A stretch of DNA of 64,000 nt from an uncultured Bacillota bacterium. Its GTDB lineage: Bacteria > Bacillota_I > Bacilli_A > RFN20 > CAG-826. The translations under genes were made by a program, and so were the position numbers. Of the stretch, positions 33,240 to 42,193 are shown one piece after another. The DNA lies in contig CASFDV010000003.1 of NCBI GenBank assembly GCA_949293555.1, positions 133,614 through 197,613 on the forward strand. The letters are read 5' to 3'. The notes beneath the pieces were generated by a model. That model searched no databases and was not told the origin of the DNA. It saw nothing but the letters and a program-made list of their open reading frames with translations. Every line of letters starts with the position of its first letter. Positions within the stretch are counted from its first letter, which is position 1.

Positions 33240-33676
33240 AGATCGTCGTCTGTTCCGATACGCACGGGGATTTCGGCCCGCTCCGGACTATCTTGCTCCG
33301 CGAAAGCTACGCGGACTGCTACCTTCACCTGGGCGACATCGGAGGGACCTTGGAGGAAATCCGTCCCTTCGCCGCGGTTCGCGGGAACTGCGACATGTTC
33401 CGCGCCGGGCTCCCCCTTTGGCGCGAGGTCATGACCCCGATGGGGAAGATCTGCTGCCATCACCGCCCGGTGGACGGGCATGCGCTCCGCGACCTCGCGG
33501 AGGACGGCTGCGTGCTTTTCCTCCATGGGCATACCCACCGGAAGGAAGAGGACACGGAAGGCGAGATCCCCTCCCTTTGCCCGGGATCCTGTTCCTTTCC
33601 GCGCGACGGGACGGCCTCCTACCTCGTCCTGACGGTCGAGAAGGATGGCTACAAGGCGGACTTCAAGCTCGTCTAG
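33236..33676 (+). CDS. YfcE/YsnB-type metallophosphoesterase
   Basis: The protein has 146 residues from GTG 33236, overlapping the holA stop (GTGA). Motifs in order: SDTHGDF (Asp and His), HLGD, RGNCD, CHHRPVDGH and LHGHTH. It is a short calcineurin-like phosphodiesterase, paralogous to the one at 6581. The in-frame upstream extension overlaps holA and is rejected. Substrate unknown. Confidence 0.85.
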   Translation: MKIVVCSDTHGDFGPLRTILLRESYADCYLHLGDIGGTLEEIRPFAAVRGNCDMFRAGLPLWREVMTPMGKICCHHRPVDGHALRDLAEDGCVLFLHGHTHRKEEDTEGEIPSLCPGSCSFPRDGTASYLVLTVEKDGYKADFKLV

Positions 33677-33679
33677 CAC

Positions 33680-33703
33680 GAAAAAAGAGGGCCGAGCCCT
33701 CTT
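33680..33703 (-). terminator. terminator for rpsT
   Basis: AAGAGGGC/GCCCTCTT forms an 8-bp stem with a 3-base loop. On the minus strand it is followed by a T run, so it serves rpsT; it also separates the convergent phosphoesterase gene. Confidence 0.8.
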
Positions 33704-33722
33704 CCGGCAGTTTCCCCCTTCC

Positions 33723-33986
33723 TTAGGCGATGGAAGCGACGAGGCGCTCGAGGCGCGCCTTGCTGTGGTCCATCTTGGCCTTGGAGTAGATCTTGCTCTG
33801 CGCGGCCTTGTCGCAAAGGGAGATGGCCTCGCGCATCGCGAGGACCGCCTCTTCCTTCTTTCCCTCGGCGGCGAGCGCCTCGACCTTCTTGATCGCGGTG
33901 CGTACCGCCTTGCGGGCGGCGCTGTTGATGGCGCCCTGCTTCTCGTTGAGGGCGGCGCGCTTGATCTGCTTCTTGATGTTCGGCAT
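33723..33986 (-). CDS. rpsT: 30S ribosomal protein S20
   Basis: The 87 basic, helical residues begin MPNIKKQIKRAALNEKQ and end with LERLVASIA, typical of S20, which binds 16S rRNA. The minus-strand promoter has TAGAAT about 45 bases upstream and AGAGGA near the start. The position after holA is conserved in Bacilli. Confidence 0.95.
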   Translation of the reverse strand: MPNIKKQIKRAALNEKQGAINSAARKAVRTAIKKVEALAAEGKKEEAVLAMREAISLCDKAAQSKIYSKAKMDHSKARLERLVASIA

Positions 33987-34034
33987 GGTTAGTTCCTCTT
34001 CTATTTCTCTCTGGCTTTCTATGCGGGGCGCATT

Positions 34035-36032
34035 CTACTCTTGCTTGTCCTCGTGGGCAACGGGGGCAGGGCTCCCATGGCGAAGCTGGAGGAGAAGGAG
34101 TGCGAATCCGCGCACCGTCCCTACTTTCCCATAGGACTCGCGGGGGATCTCGAGCCCTGTCCTCTCGTCGAGGTCCGCGATCATGCTGACGTAGGACATG
34201 GAGTCGCCGCCGAGCTCCTGGTTCCATATGTCGTCGTCCCCGATCCGGGAGGCGGGAAGGCTGAGGTTTTCGGCGAAGCAGCCGCGGACGAGGGCGAGCA
34301 TTTCCCTCACCTCGTCCTCCGGGAAACCGTTGAAGGAGATCGTTTCCCTTGCGGCGACCTTCCTGCCGTCGAAGTAGAGGAACTTCTCCGGGCGCGCGAG
34401 ATAGTCGTCCTTGACGGCTCCACGCTTCACCTTCATCGAGTTGGCGAGGGGGAGAGGCCCCCCTGCGACGGCCATCTCGCTTACCTTGCGGCTTCCCTCG
34501 AGCCCTTGGTTGACCTCCTCGAGCGCTTTCCCGAGGGACCTGAGGCCCGCTTCGTCCGGCTGGATGTCGGTCTCGACGACGAGGACGACCCTTTCCTTGG
34601 CGCCTTCCTCGATCCCGAAGGCGACCGCGTTCCGGACATGGGGGACATCCTTGAAGTAGTGCTCGATCTCGTCGGGATACACGTTTTCGCCGTCGTTGCT
34701 GATGATGACGTCCTTGCTCCTCCCGCGGATGTACCAGCGTCCATCGCGCTCCTCCGCGATGTCGCCCGTCCGATAGAAGAGGGAAGGGTCGTTTTCCTCC
34801 GCCTTTCCTCCGATGATGCGGGCGATGTGGGCGGAGGGCGCCTGGACGAGGAGCTCTTTCCCGTCCAGCTTGTAGCTCACCCCGTGGAGGGGATGGCCGA
34901 TCGAACCGAGGACGCGGGTTTTCGGATCGGGGGATAGCTCGACGGAGGTCACCCCGAGCTCCGTCATCCCGTATCCGTTGGAAAGGGAATAGCCGAGCCC
35001 GTTGATGAGGCGGAGGGTCTCCTCGGAGACGTATCCTCCTCCGGTGATGCAGAAGCGGGGCGAGTTCCCGAGCACCTTCCTCCTGATCAGCTTCTGGAAC
35101 ATGGGGAAGCGCGCGATCCCCGCCTCGCTGGCAGGGATTTCCCCGAGGTTATAGGACACCATGGCGCCAAGGAGGCTTTCCATTTTCCCGCCCTTCATGC
35201 GGAAGGTTCGCCGGACGGTCTGGGCGATCCCGTCCCATAGAAGGGGGACGCTGAAAACGTGGGTGCAGCGGCCCTTCCTGATCGCGTAGAGGAGGTCCTT
35301 GGTCGCCATCGAGCTCGGGTAGACGAGGGTCTTGCCAAGCGCGGTGAACCAGAGGAAGACCGCGACGAACCCGAAGATATGGTGGAAGGGAATCATCGCG
35401 AAGTTCCGGATAGGGCCTTCGTAGACAAGCTCCTGGGTTTCGGAAGGGATGTCCCTCGCGCTGTCGATCTGGGCGAAGGCGCGCTCGCCGTCATAGACGA
35501 CGATCTTGGCGTCCCCCGTCGTCCCGGAAGAGCAGAAGAGGACATGGTCGGCCCACTTTCCCTTGCCGCCGGGCCGCGCCTTCTTCAGGTCCGCGAGACG
35601 GTAGGAGGGGACGGAGAAGGGCCCGCTCTCGTTGGTGAGGATCGCCACGGCCCCGGCTTGCCTCAGGAGGTTCTCGGCGTTGGCCTTGGGAAGCCTCGCG
35701 TCAAGGAGGAGGACCGGATGGCCGCTGGCGAGGATGGCGTAGAAAAGGGAAGGCCACTCGGGGGAGTTCCTGTACTTGAGGGCGACGGGGGAGCCTTGCT
35801 TCCTCTCCCCGAGGAGATTTCGCAGCCGTGCCCCGAGGTCGCGGGCAAGGCCAGCCATGTCCCCGTAGCTTTGTCGGACCTTCTTCCCGTCCTCGTCGAA
35901 GGAGATGGCGCAGCATTCCTTCCCGTGTTCCTCCTCGATATAGCCGAGGAGCGCCTCGAAGGTATGGGGGATGCCCCTGATGGCTTCAAGCACCCGCTCC
36001 ACGTAGGCGATCGTCTTTTTCCTTTTGTCCAT
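34035..36032 (-). CDS. acyl-activating (ANL) enzyme fused to a carrier-protein domain
   Basis: The protein has 665 residues. The N-terminal ~540 residues are an adenylate-forming ligase: P-loop FCSSGTTGDAK, GYGMTELG and YRTGDIAEERDGRWYIRGRSK with the hinge region after it. The C-terminal ~85 residues are an acyl/peptidyl carrier domain with GGDSMSY, where Ser611 would receive phosphopantetheine (AcpS is encoded at 11740). A stand-alone activating-plus-carrier protein with no condensing or thioesterase domain suggests it loads an acyl or amino acid for transfer by another enzyme, such as an envelope acyltransferase. The substrate cannot be deduced. It is divergent from fmt. Confidence 0.75.
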   Translation of the reverse strand: MDKRKKTIAYVERVLEAIRGIPHTFEALLGYIEEEHGKECCAISFDEDGKKVRQSYGDMAGLARDLGARLRNLLGERKQGSPVALKYRNSPEWPSLFYAILASGHPVLLLDARLPKANAENLLRQAGAVAILTNESGPFSVPSYRLADLKKARPGGKGKWADHVLFCSSGTTGDAKIVVYDGERAFAQIDSARDIPSETQELVYEGPIRNFAMIPFHHIFGFVAVFLWFTALGKTLVYPSSMATKDLLYAIRKGRCTHVFSVPLLWDGIAQTVRRTFRMKGGKMESLLGAMVSYNLGEIPASEAGIARFPMFQKLIRRKVLGNSPRFCITGGGYVSEETLRLINGLGYSLSNGYGMTELGVTSVELSPDPKTRVLGSIGHPLHGVSYKLDGKELLVQAPSAHIARIIGGKAEENDPSLFYRTGDIAEERDGRWYIRGRSKDVIISNDGENVYPDEIEHYFKDVPHVRNAVAFGIEEGAKERVVLVVETDIQPDEAGLRSLGKALEEVNQGLEGSRKVSEMAVAGGPLPLANSMKVKRGAVKDDYLARPEKFLYFDGRKVAARETISFNGFPEDEVREMLALVRGCFAENLSLPASRIGDDDIWNQELGGDSMSYVSMIADLDERTGLEIPRESYGKVGTVRGFALLLLQLRHGSPAPVAHEDKQE

Positions 36033-36051
36033 GAATGCCCTCCGGGCGGCG

Positions 36052-36099
36052 AGTATAGCGCCCCGAGGGGAGGAAAGCCCTCGGGGGAGCGCTATAATT
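36052..36099. promoter_or_regulatory. palindromic divergent promoter region between the ANL-carrier gene and fmt
   Basis: CCCCGAGGG and CCCTCGGGG form a 9-bp inverted repeat around an 8-base centre. The symmetry extends outward through GCG/CGC into both -10 boxes (TATACT on the minus strand at about 36052-36057, TATAAT at 36093-36098 on the plus). A regulator bound here could control both genes, or the hairpin may simply insulate them. A terminator function is less likely because no T run adjoins it. Confidence 0.45.
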
Positions 36100-36123
36100 C
36101 CGTGGCTGGAAAAGGAGAATCGG

Positions 36124-37074
36124 ATGGGAGCGTTGCTGGAAGGCTATCGTGGGCTCTATATGGGGACGCCGGAGATGTCGGGGGACCTTCTTTCCCGCCT
36201 GATCGAGGACGGGGTTTCCTTTTCCGGGGTCGTGACGAACCCCGACCGCCCCGTCGGAAGGAAGGGGGTCCTCACTCCCTCGCCCGTGAAATCCGTCGCC
36301 CTCCTCCACGGGATTCCCGTGTTCCAGCCGGAAAGGATCCGCAGGGATTTCGCCTGGGCGGATGGCGTTCCCTTCGATTTTGTCCTGACTTTCTCCTACG
36401 GGCAGATCGTCCCGATGGCGCTTTTGTCCAAGGCCAGGCTGGGCGCCTACAACATCCATGGGTCGCTTCTTCCCGAATATCGCGGGGCCGCCCCCATCCA
36501 GCGCGCGATCATGGATGGGAGGGAAGAGCTCGGGGCCTCGCTCATGGAAATGGTCCAGGCCATGGACGCGGGAAGGGTCTACGGCATGCGCGCCTTCCCT
36601 CTTTCCCTTGAGGAGAACTACGGGGACGCCTGCCGGAAGATGGTGGACGCGGGGCTCTCCCTCGTCCGCGAGGTTCTCCCGGGGGTGCTCGAGGCGCGGG
36701 AAGCCGGCGCGGTCCCGGGGATAGAGCAAGACGAGTCCTTGGTCACCTTTGCTCCGAAGATCCTTCCGGAAGAGGAAAGGATTCCCTTCGAAGGATCCGC
36801 GAGAAAGGCGCTCGACCACGTGCGTGCCCTTGCCCCGAGGCCCGGGGCGCACGTCCTTTTCCGTGGGGCCGCCCTGAAGGTGTGCCGCGCCTCCCTTGCC
36901 GAAGGGGCTGGCATTCCAGCGGGCCATCTTTACGCCGGGAAGGGAAAACTTCTCCTTTCCTGCGCGGACGGCTCGCTTTCTCTTGAGGCCGTGCAGCTTG
37001 CGGGCAAGAAGGAGACCGCGGGCCGCGACTTCCTGAACGGCGCCCGCCTCCTCGTCCCGGAGAAGGTCCAGTAG
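36124..37074 (+). CDS. fmt: methionyl-tRNA formyltransferase
   Basis: Fmt formylates initiator Met-tRNA. The 316 residues contain YMGTPEMSG, the active-site FVLTFSYGQIVP and NIHGSLLPEYRGAAPIQRA. The start at 36124 is supported by AAAGGAG nine bases upstream; it leaves ~12 extra residues before the usual MGTPE strand. TATAAT is at 36093. It is followed two bases later by a nuclease-helicase gene, not by rsmB as in Bacillus. def and priA, often adjacent, are not here. Confidence 0.93.
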   Translation: MGALLEGYRGLYMGTPEMSGDLLSRLIEDGVSFSGVVTNPDRPVGRKGVLTPSPVKSVALLHGIPVFQPERIRRDFAWADGVPFDFVLTFSYGQIVPMALLSKARLGAYNIHGSLLPEYRGAAPIQRAIMDGREELGASLMEMVQAMDAGRVYGMRAFPLSLEENYGDACRKMVDAGLSLVREVLPGVLEAREAGAVPGIEQDESLVTFAPKILPEEERIPFEGSARKALDHVRALAPRPGAHVLFRGAALKVCRASLAEGAGIPAGHLYAGKGKLLLSCADGSLSLEAVQLAGKKETAGRDFLNGARLLVPEKVQ

Positions 37075-37076
37075 GG

Positions 37077-39452
37077 ATGGGAGAGCCGCTCCGCCTTTCC
37101 GTCCACGGGCTCGTCGACCTCCTCCTCAGGGAAGGGGACATCGACAACCGCATTTATAACGCCGATACGATGGAGGTGGGCTCCATCCTCCACCGGCTCC
37201 ACCAGAGCAGCCAGAAAGGGGAGTACATCGGGGAGGTTTCCCTCTCCCGCCTTTTCCACGTCAAAGGGAAAGATGTCCTCCTCGAAGGACGGGCGGACGG
37301 GGTCATCCTAGGGAGAGGGATCCCAGTCCTTGAGGAGATCAAGACCTCGGTCATCGCCCCGGAGCGCTTCCATGATGAACAGAGGGAGTGGCATCTCGGG
37401 CAGGCGCGCTGCTACGCCCTCATGTACCTCCTGGCGCATGGGGGAGAGGAAATCCGCATCCGCCTCACCTACATCAATCAGAAAGACTTCAAGGACATCT
37501 TCGTCGAGGAGCTCGTCGAGGACCGCGAGTCCCTGGAGAAGGAAGTCCTCTCCCTCATCGAGGAATACCTTTCGCTTCTCGAGGGCGAGTTCGCGCATCT
37601 GGAGGAGAAGGATCGCTCCCTCGAGGGCCTGCCTTTCCCTTACGAAAGCTACCGCGCCGGCCAACGCGACATGATGCGCTATGTATACGGTGCCATCCGG
37701 AAGGGGCTCCCCCTCTTCCTCGAGGCCCCGACGGGCATCGGCAAGACGATGAGCGCGCTCTTCCCGGCGCTCCAGGCGATGCGCGGATCGCGGAAAGGGA
37801 AGATCTTCTATCTCACCGCGAAGACCTCGGGCGCGAACTCCGCCCGGGACGCGCTCGCCCTTCTTTATGCGAAAGGCCTGCGCGCAAGGGACGCGCACCT
37901 TGTGGCAAAGGAACGGATCTGCCCGAACCCAAGCGCCTCGTGCAACCCTGTGGAATGCCCCTTGGCGAAGGGCTACTACGGCAAGATGAGGAAGGCCCTC
38001 CGCGACGCCTCCAGGGAGCTTGGCCACTTCGGCACCGGGAGGATCCGCTCCATCGCAAAGGAGCTTTCGACCTGCCCCTTCGAGCTCTCGCTCGACCTTT
38101 CCCTCCTCGCCGACGTGATAGTGGCCGACTACAACTACGTCTTCGACCCTTTCGCGAGGCTGGAGCGCTACTTCGGAGGCGAGGCGGAGAAAGGCGTCCA
38201 CGTAGCCCTGGTCGACGAGGCCCATAACCTCATCGAGCGGGGGAGGGAATGCTACGGGGCCGAGCTCACCTCGGGCGACTTGGAAGAAGCCCGGCGTTCT
38301 TTGAGAGGAAAGAAGGACAAGCGCCTTCTGACGATCTCCCGGTCTCTCGGCGCGCTTAAGAAGGAAGTCCTCTCGTTTCTTCCCGAGGAGGGAGCCGACC
38401 CCGTCCGGATGGCGGAAGTCCCGCCTGCGATCCTCAAGCGGCTCGACAAGACGGAGGAGAAAAGGAGCGCCCTCCTTCGCGAGGAATTCCCGCCCCATTT
38501 GCCTTTCGCCTGCAAGGAATTCTCTCGCGAAATCCATCGTTTCCGGAAGATTAACGAGGAATATGCGGAGGAAACGATCCCTTACCTGGAGGCGCTCGGG
38601 GAGAAGGGCTGGCGGCTCCGCCTTTTCTGCCCGGACGCGAGCCCGATGCTGCAGGAAAGCGTCCGCTCGCTCCGCTCCGCCATCTTCTTCTCAGGCACCC
38701 TCTCGCCGAGCGACTACTACATGGAGGCGCTGGCAGGGAGCAGGGAGGTCCCCGGAGCCTCCCTTCCATCGCCCTTCCCTCATGAAAACCTCCGCCTCAT
38801 CCTCGCGCCCGGGATCTCAACCCGCTACCGGGACAGGGACAGGACGCTCCCTGAGGTCGCGGGCTACCTTTCCTCCTTCGTCAAGGCGCGCCCGGGGAAC
38901 TACCTGCTCTTCCTCCCTTCCTTCCTCTACCTCGAGAAGGTCCTCCCGCTTCTTTCCATCGACAGGGAGGACTTGATCGTCCAACGGAAGGAGATGGACG
39001 AGGAGGCCAAGGAAGAGTTCCTCCTTTCCTTTCGCCCCGATGGAGGCAAGAGGAAGGTCGGGCTCGCCGTCATCGGGGGCTCCCTCGCTGAGGGGATCGA
39101 CCTATCCGGCGACCGGCTTATCGGGGTCGCCATCGTCGGCGTCGGCCTTCCCACGCCAAGCTATGAGCGCGAGCTTCTCCGCGACCACTTCGAAAGGAAG
39201 CTCGGCCAAGGCTTCGCCTACGCCTACCGCAATCCCGGCCTCAACAAGGTGATGCAGGCTCTCGGCCGCCTCATCCGGAGCGAGCGCGACGTCGGCGCGG
39301 CCCTCCTCATCGACGACCGCTACCTGAAGGGGCCCTACTTCCCGCTCCTCCAGAGGAAGGATCCCGCCCTTTCCTTCGCCTATAGCAAGGAGGACGCCCA
39401 GAGGATCGCCGCCTCTTTCTTCGAAGGAAAAGAAAGGGAGGGAAGGCTATAA
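37077..39452 (+). CDS. PD-(D/E)XK nuclease fused to an XPD/DinG-type iron-sulfur helicase
   Basis: The protein has 791 residues. The N-terminal ~190 residues look like a Cas4/RecB-type nuclease: EGRADGVI then PVLEEIKTS, giving the D...EXK core, with a Gln/Tyr helix ([10 protein letters not shown]) after it. The helicase part has Walker [12 protein letters not shown] (about 216-226), four Cys in [13 protein letters not shown] and STCPF placed as in XPD-type 4Fe-4S domains, DEAH (VALVDEAHN) and C-terminal motif VI ([12 protein letters not shown]). Such 5'-3' helicases unwind damaged or structured DNA. The two-base gap to fmt suggests co-transcription. Repair or foreign-DNA processing is inferred. 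Confidence 0.8.
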   Translation: MGEPLRLSVHGLVDLLLREGDIDNRIYNADTMEVGSILHRLHQSSQKGEYIGEVSLSRLFHVKGKDVLLEGRADGVILGRGIPVLEEIKTSVIAPERFHDEQREWHLGQARCYALMYLLAHGGEEIRIRLTYINQKDFKDIFVEELVEDRESLEKEVLSLIEEYLSLLEGEFAHLEEKDRSLEGLPFPYESYRAGQRDMMRYVYGAIRKGLPLFLEAPTGIGKTMSALFPALQAMRGSRKGKIFYLTAKTSGANSARDALALLYAKGLRARDAHLVAKERICPNPSASCNPVECPLAKGYYGKMRKALRDASRELGHFGTGRIRSIAKELSTCPFELSLDLSLLADVIVADYNYVFDPFARLERYFGGEAEKGVHVALVDEAHNLIERGRECYGAELTSGDLEEARRSLRGKKDKRLLTISRSLGALKKEVLSFLPEEGADPVRMAEVPPAILKRLDKTEEKRSALLREEFPPHLPFACKEFSREIHRFRKINEEYAEETIPYLEALGEKGWRLRLFCPDASPMLQESVRSLRSAIFFSGTLSPSDYYMEALAGSREVPGASLPSPFPHENLRLILAPGISTRYRDRDRTLPEVAGYLSSFVKARPGNYLLFLPSFLYLEKVLPLLSIDREDLIVQRKEMDEEAKEEFLLSFRPDGGKRKVGLAVIGGSLAEGIDLSGDRLIGVAIVGVGLPTPSYERELLRDHFERKLGQGFAYAYRNPGLNKVMQALGRLIRSERDVGAALLIDDRYLKGPYFPLLQRKDPALSFAYSKEDAQRIAASFFEGKEREGRL

Positions 39453-39453
39453 T
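39448..39453 (+). promoter_or_regulatory. -10 box TATAAT, leaderless promoter of lepA
   Basis: TATAAT overlaps the stop of the preceding gene; CCGCCC then separates it from ATG 39460 (gap 6). No Shine-Dalgarno sequence and no clear -35. Confidence 0.65.
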
Positions 39454-39459
39454 CCGCCC

Positions 39460-41274
39460 ATGCCTTTCGACCAGAAGCACATTCGCAACTTCTCCGTGAT
39501 CGCCCACATAGACCACGGGAAGAGCACCCTTTGCGACCGCATCCTCGAGCGCACGGGCGCCGTCGAGGCCAGGCAGCTCCGCGCCCAGATGCTGGACGAC
39601 ATGGAGCTGGAGCGCGAGCGGGGCATCACGATCAAGCTGAACGCCGTCACCCTTTCCTACAAGGCGAAGGACGGCGAGGAATACATGATCAACCTCATCG
39701 ACACCCCGGGGCACGTCGACTTTTCCTATGAGGTGAGCCGCTCACTTGCCGCCTGCGAGGGGGCGCTCCTCCTCGTGGACGCCACCCAGGGCGTCGAGGC
39801 CCAGACCCTCGCCAACGTCTACCTCGCGATCGACAACGACCTCATGGTCATCCCCGTCATCAACAAGATCGACCTTCCTTCCGCGGACGTCCAGATGTCC
39901 AAAAGGGAGATATCCGAGCGGATCGGCCTTTCTACGGAGGACTGCTGCCTTGTGTCCGCCAAGACGGGGGCCGGGGTGGAGGAGATGCTCGAGAAGGCGA
40001 TCGAGCTCATCCCTGCGCCGGATGGCGACGCCTCCCTCCCCCTCCAGGCCCTGGTCTTCGACAGTTACTACGACCCCTACCGCGGGGTCATCCTCCTCCT
40101 CCGCGTGCGGAACGGGGAGGTGAGGAAGGGCGACGAGATCCTCCTCATGGCCTCCGGGAAGCGCTACGTGGTCACCGAGGTGGGGGTGCGGACCCCCAAG
40201 GAAATCCCCGTGGAATCCCTTCGCGCCGGAGAAGTCGGCTACCTCGCCGCGACGATCCGCGACATTCACGACGTGAGCCCTGGCGACACCCTGACCTTGG
40301 CAAGCCGCCCGGCGGAGAAGCCCCTGCCCGGCTACCGGCGCATCAACCCGATGGTCTACTGCGGAATCTATCCCGTCGACTCCAGGCGCTACCCCGACCT
40401 CAAGGACGCCCTCGAGAAGCTTTCCCTCAACGACGCCGCCCTTCTATTCGAGCCCGAGAGCAGCGAGGCCCTGGGCTTCGGCTTCCGCGCCGGCTTCCTC
40501 GGCCTCCTCCACATGGACGTCGTCCAGGAGCGGCTCGAGCGAGAGTACGGCCTCGACCTCATCCTCACCGCCCCGAGCGTGCGCTACAAGGCGGAGCTGA
40601 CCGACGGGAGCGAGGTTTCCTTCGACAACCCCTGCCGGATGCCCCCCGCCCAGAGGATCAGGAAGATGATGGAGCCCTACGTGACCGCCTCCATCATGAC
40701 CCCGGGGGAGTACGTGGGCGCGGTGATGCGCCTTTGCCAGGAAAGGCGGGGGATCTACCTCGACCTCGTCTATTTCGACGACACGCGCCAGGTTGTGAAG
40801 TACCTCCTGCCCCTCAGCGAGGTCGTCTACAACTTCTTCGACCGCCTCAAGTCGATGAGCAAGGGCTACGCCTCGCTCGACTACGAGCTGGAAGGCTACC
40901 GCGAGAGCGACCTCGCGAAGATGGACATCCTCCTCAACGGCGACGTCATCGACGCCTTGAGCTCCATCGTCTATCGCCCCGACGCCTACCGGAGGGGGAA
41001 CCTTATCGTCCGCCGCCTCAAGGAAATCATCCCGAAGCAGCAGTTCGAGGTGCCCGTCCAGGCGGCGATCGGCGGCAAGGTCATCGCCCGGGCCGACATC
41101 AAGAGCGTCCGCAAGGACGTCCTCGCCAAGTGCTACGGCGGGGACATCTCCCGCAAGAAGAAGCTTCTCGAGAAGCAGCGCGAGGGGAAGAAGCGCATGA
41201 AGGAGATCGGGTCCGTCGAGGTCCCGCAGGAGGCTTTCATGGCAGTCCTGTCGCTTGACGAGGACGATGATTGA
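39460..41274 (+). CDS. lepA: elongation factor 4 (LepA), ribosome-associated GTPase
   Basis: The protein has 604 residues, full length. G1 AHIDHGKST (about 17-25), G2 ERGITIK, G3 DTPGHVDF and G4 NKID are all present. Domains II, III and V and the LepA-specific C-terminal domain ([21 protein letters not shown]) follow. It helps ribosome assembly or rescues stalled translation. It appears monocistronic with a leaderless promoter; in many Bacilli hemW follows directly, but here hemW is 2.8 kb downstream. Confidence 0.97.
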   Translation: MPFDQKHIRNFSVIAHIDHGKSTLCDRILERTGAVEARQLRAQMLDDMELERERGITIKLNAVTLSYKAKDGEEYMINLIDTPGHVDFSYEVSRSLAACEGALLLVDATQGVEAQTLANVYLAIDNDLMVIPVINKIDLPSADVQMSKREISERIGLSTEDCCLVSAKTGAGVEEMLEKAIELIPAPDGDASLPLQALVFDSYYDPYRGVILLLRVRNGEVRKGDEILLMASGKRYVVTEVGVRTPKEIPVESLRAGEVGYLAATIRDIHDVSPGDTLTLASRPAEKPLPGYRRINPMVYCGIYPVDSRRYPDLKDALEKLSLNDAALLFEPESSEALGFGFRAGFLGLLHMDVVQERLEREYGLDLILTAPSVRYKAELTDGSEVSFDNPCRMPPAQRIRKMMEPYVTASIMTPGEYVGAVMRLCQERRGIYLDLVYFDDTRQVVKYLLPLSEVVYNFFDRLKSMSKGYASLDYELEGYRESDLAKMDILLNGDVIDALSSIVYRPDAYRRGNLIVRRLKEIIPKQQFEVPVQAAIGGKVIARADIKSVRKDVLAKCYGGDISRKKKLLEKQREGKKRMKEIGSVEVPQEAFMAVLSLDEDDD

Positions 41275-41294
41275 GGAAAAATCCTTGTAAGCGG

Positions 41295-41322
41295 TTGCAA
41301 CAAGCCATCGCCTGCGCATAAT
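41295..41322 (+). promoter_or_regulatory. promoter (TTGCAA - 16 bp - CATAAT) for the 41351 gene
   Basis: TTGCAA at 41295-41300 and CATAAT at 41317-41322 are spaced 16 bases. The leader carries GAGG about 10 bases before ATG 41351. Confidence 0.5.
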
Positions 41323-41350
41323 AGCCAACAGAGAAACGAGGTTGTTCAGC

Positions 41351-42085
41351 ATGGAAAGAACCCCTATGAAGGTCAGCAAGCCGGTTGACGAGACGGAACT
41401 TTCGAACTTCAAGCGCACCGAGCGGATCACTCTCATCTTCTGGATTTGCTTCGGGGTCGCCGCCCTGGCGATGGCATGCCTCTACTTCGCCTTCATCGCC
41501 CTCCCGAACTTCCTGACCGTCACGATCGGCGAATGGAACGTGACGAACCCCGCCTGGAGCCTTCCCGAAGGGTTCGACTGGAACGGGACCATCGCCGGGA
41601 CCTACGCCTTCTCGATGATCGACCTCGTGAACGGCGGCTGGAGCATCCCCGTGACCTATCTCAACACTCTTGCCAACGGGAACGTCCAGACGATGAACGT
41701 CACCTATTCCCTCGGCCAGACCCAGATGGTCGCCGCCTCCTTCTACCTCCAGATCGTCAGCATCGCCATCTTCGCCCTCGCCCTCGTCGGGGCAGCGGTC
41801 GCCTACTTCTCCAAGAAGAAGCTCTCCGCCCTGCCCGTGGGCCTCGCGCTCCTCAGCATGATGATCTCGATGCTCGGCCTCGGCTATCTCCTCCTGGGCT
41901 CGACCTCCATCATCTGCCGCCCGTCCAACCCGATCACCCCGGACGTCACCTACGGCGGGATCTACTGGTACCAGATCGCCGTTCTCTGCGTCTTCTACGT
42001 CCTGGGCGTCACCTTCGTCGCCATCAGCCCCTACGTCATCGACCACAGGGCGAGCGCCCTCTACGACCTTGGGCTCAAGCACTAA
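41351..42085 (+). CDS. four-helix membrane protein of unknown function
   Basis: The protein has 244 residues. Four hydrophobic segments are visible: about 25-50 (ITLIFWICFGVAALAMACLY), 132-156, 163-185 and 210-233. Between the first and second helix lies a ~75-residue extracytoplasmic loop rich in Asn, Thr and Trp. I do not recognise the family. It has its own promoter and a strong terminator, so it is expressed alone. Confidence 0.7.
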   Translation: MERTPMKVSKPVDETELSNFKRTERITLIFWICFGVAALAMACLYFAFIALPNFLTVTIGEWNVTNPAWSLPEGFDWNGTIAGTYAFSMIDLVNGGWSIPVTYLNTLANGNVQTMNVTYSLGQTQMVAASFYLQIVSIAIFALALVGAAVAYFSKKKLSALPVGLALLSMMISMLGLGYLLLGSTSIICRPSNPITPDVTYGGIYWYQIAVLCVFYVLGVTFVAISPYVIDHRASALYDLGLKH

Positions 42086-42095
42086 GAGGCAAGGA

Positions 42096-42122
42096 AAGTC
42101 GCGCGGCAACGCGACTTTTTTC
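42096..42122 (+). terminator. terminator after the 41351 membrane-protein gene
   Basis: AAGTCGCG/CGCGACTT stem with a 6-base loop, followed by TTTTTT. Confidence 0.88.
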
Positions 42123-42180
42123 ATATCCATCCCCTTTGCTCTAGTAGATTTCCGGTATTTAACCTGTCCTTGTCCCGGTC

Positions 42181-42186
42181 TATAAT
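42181..42186 (+). promoter_or_regulatory. -10 box TATAAT, leaderless promoter of the Fic-like gene
   Basis: TATAAT, then CCGATTT, then ATG 42194 (gap 7). This decides the start: the longer in-frame TTG at 42170 would lie upstream of the box. Confidence 0.6.
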
Positions 42187-42193
42187 CCGATTT

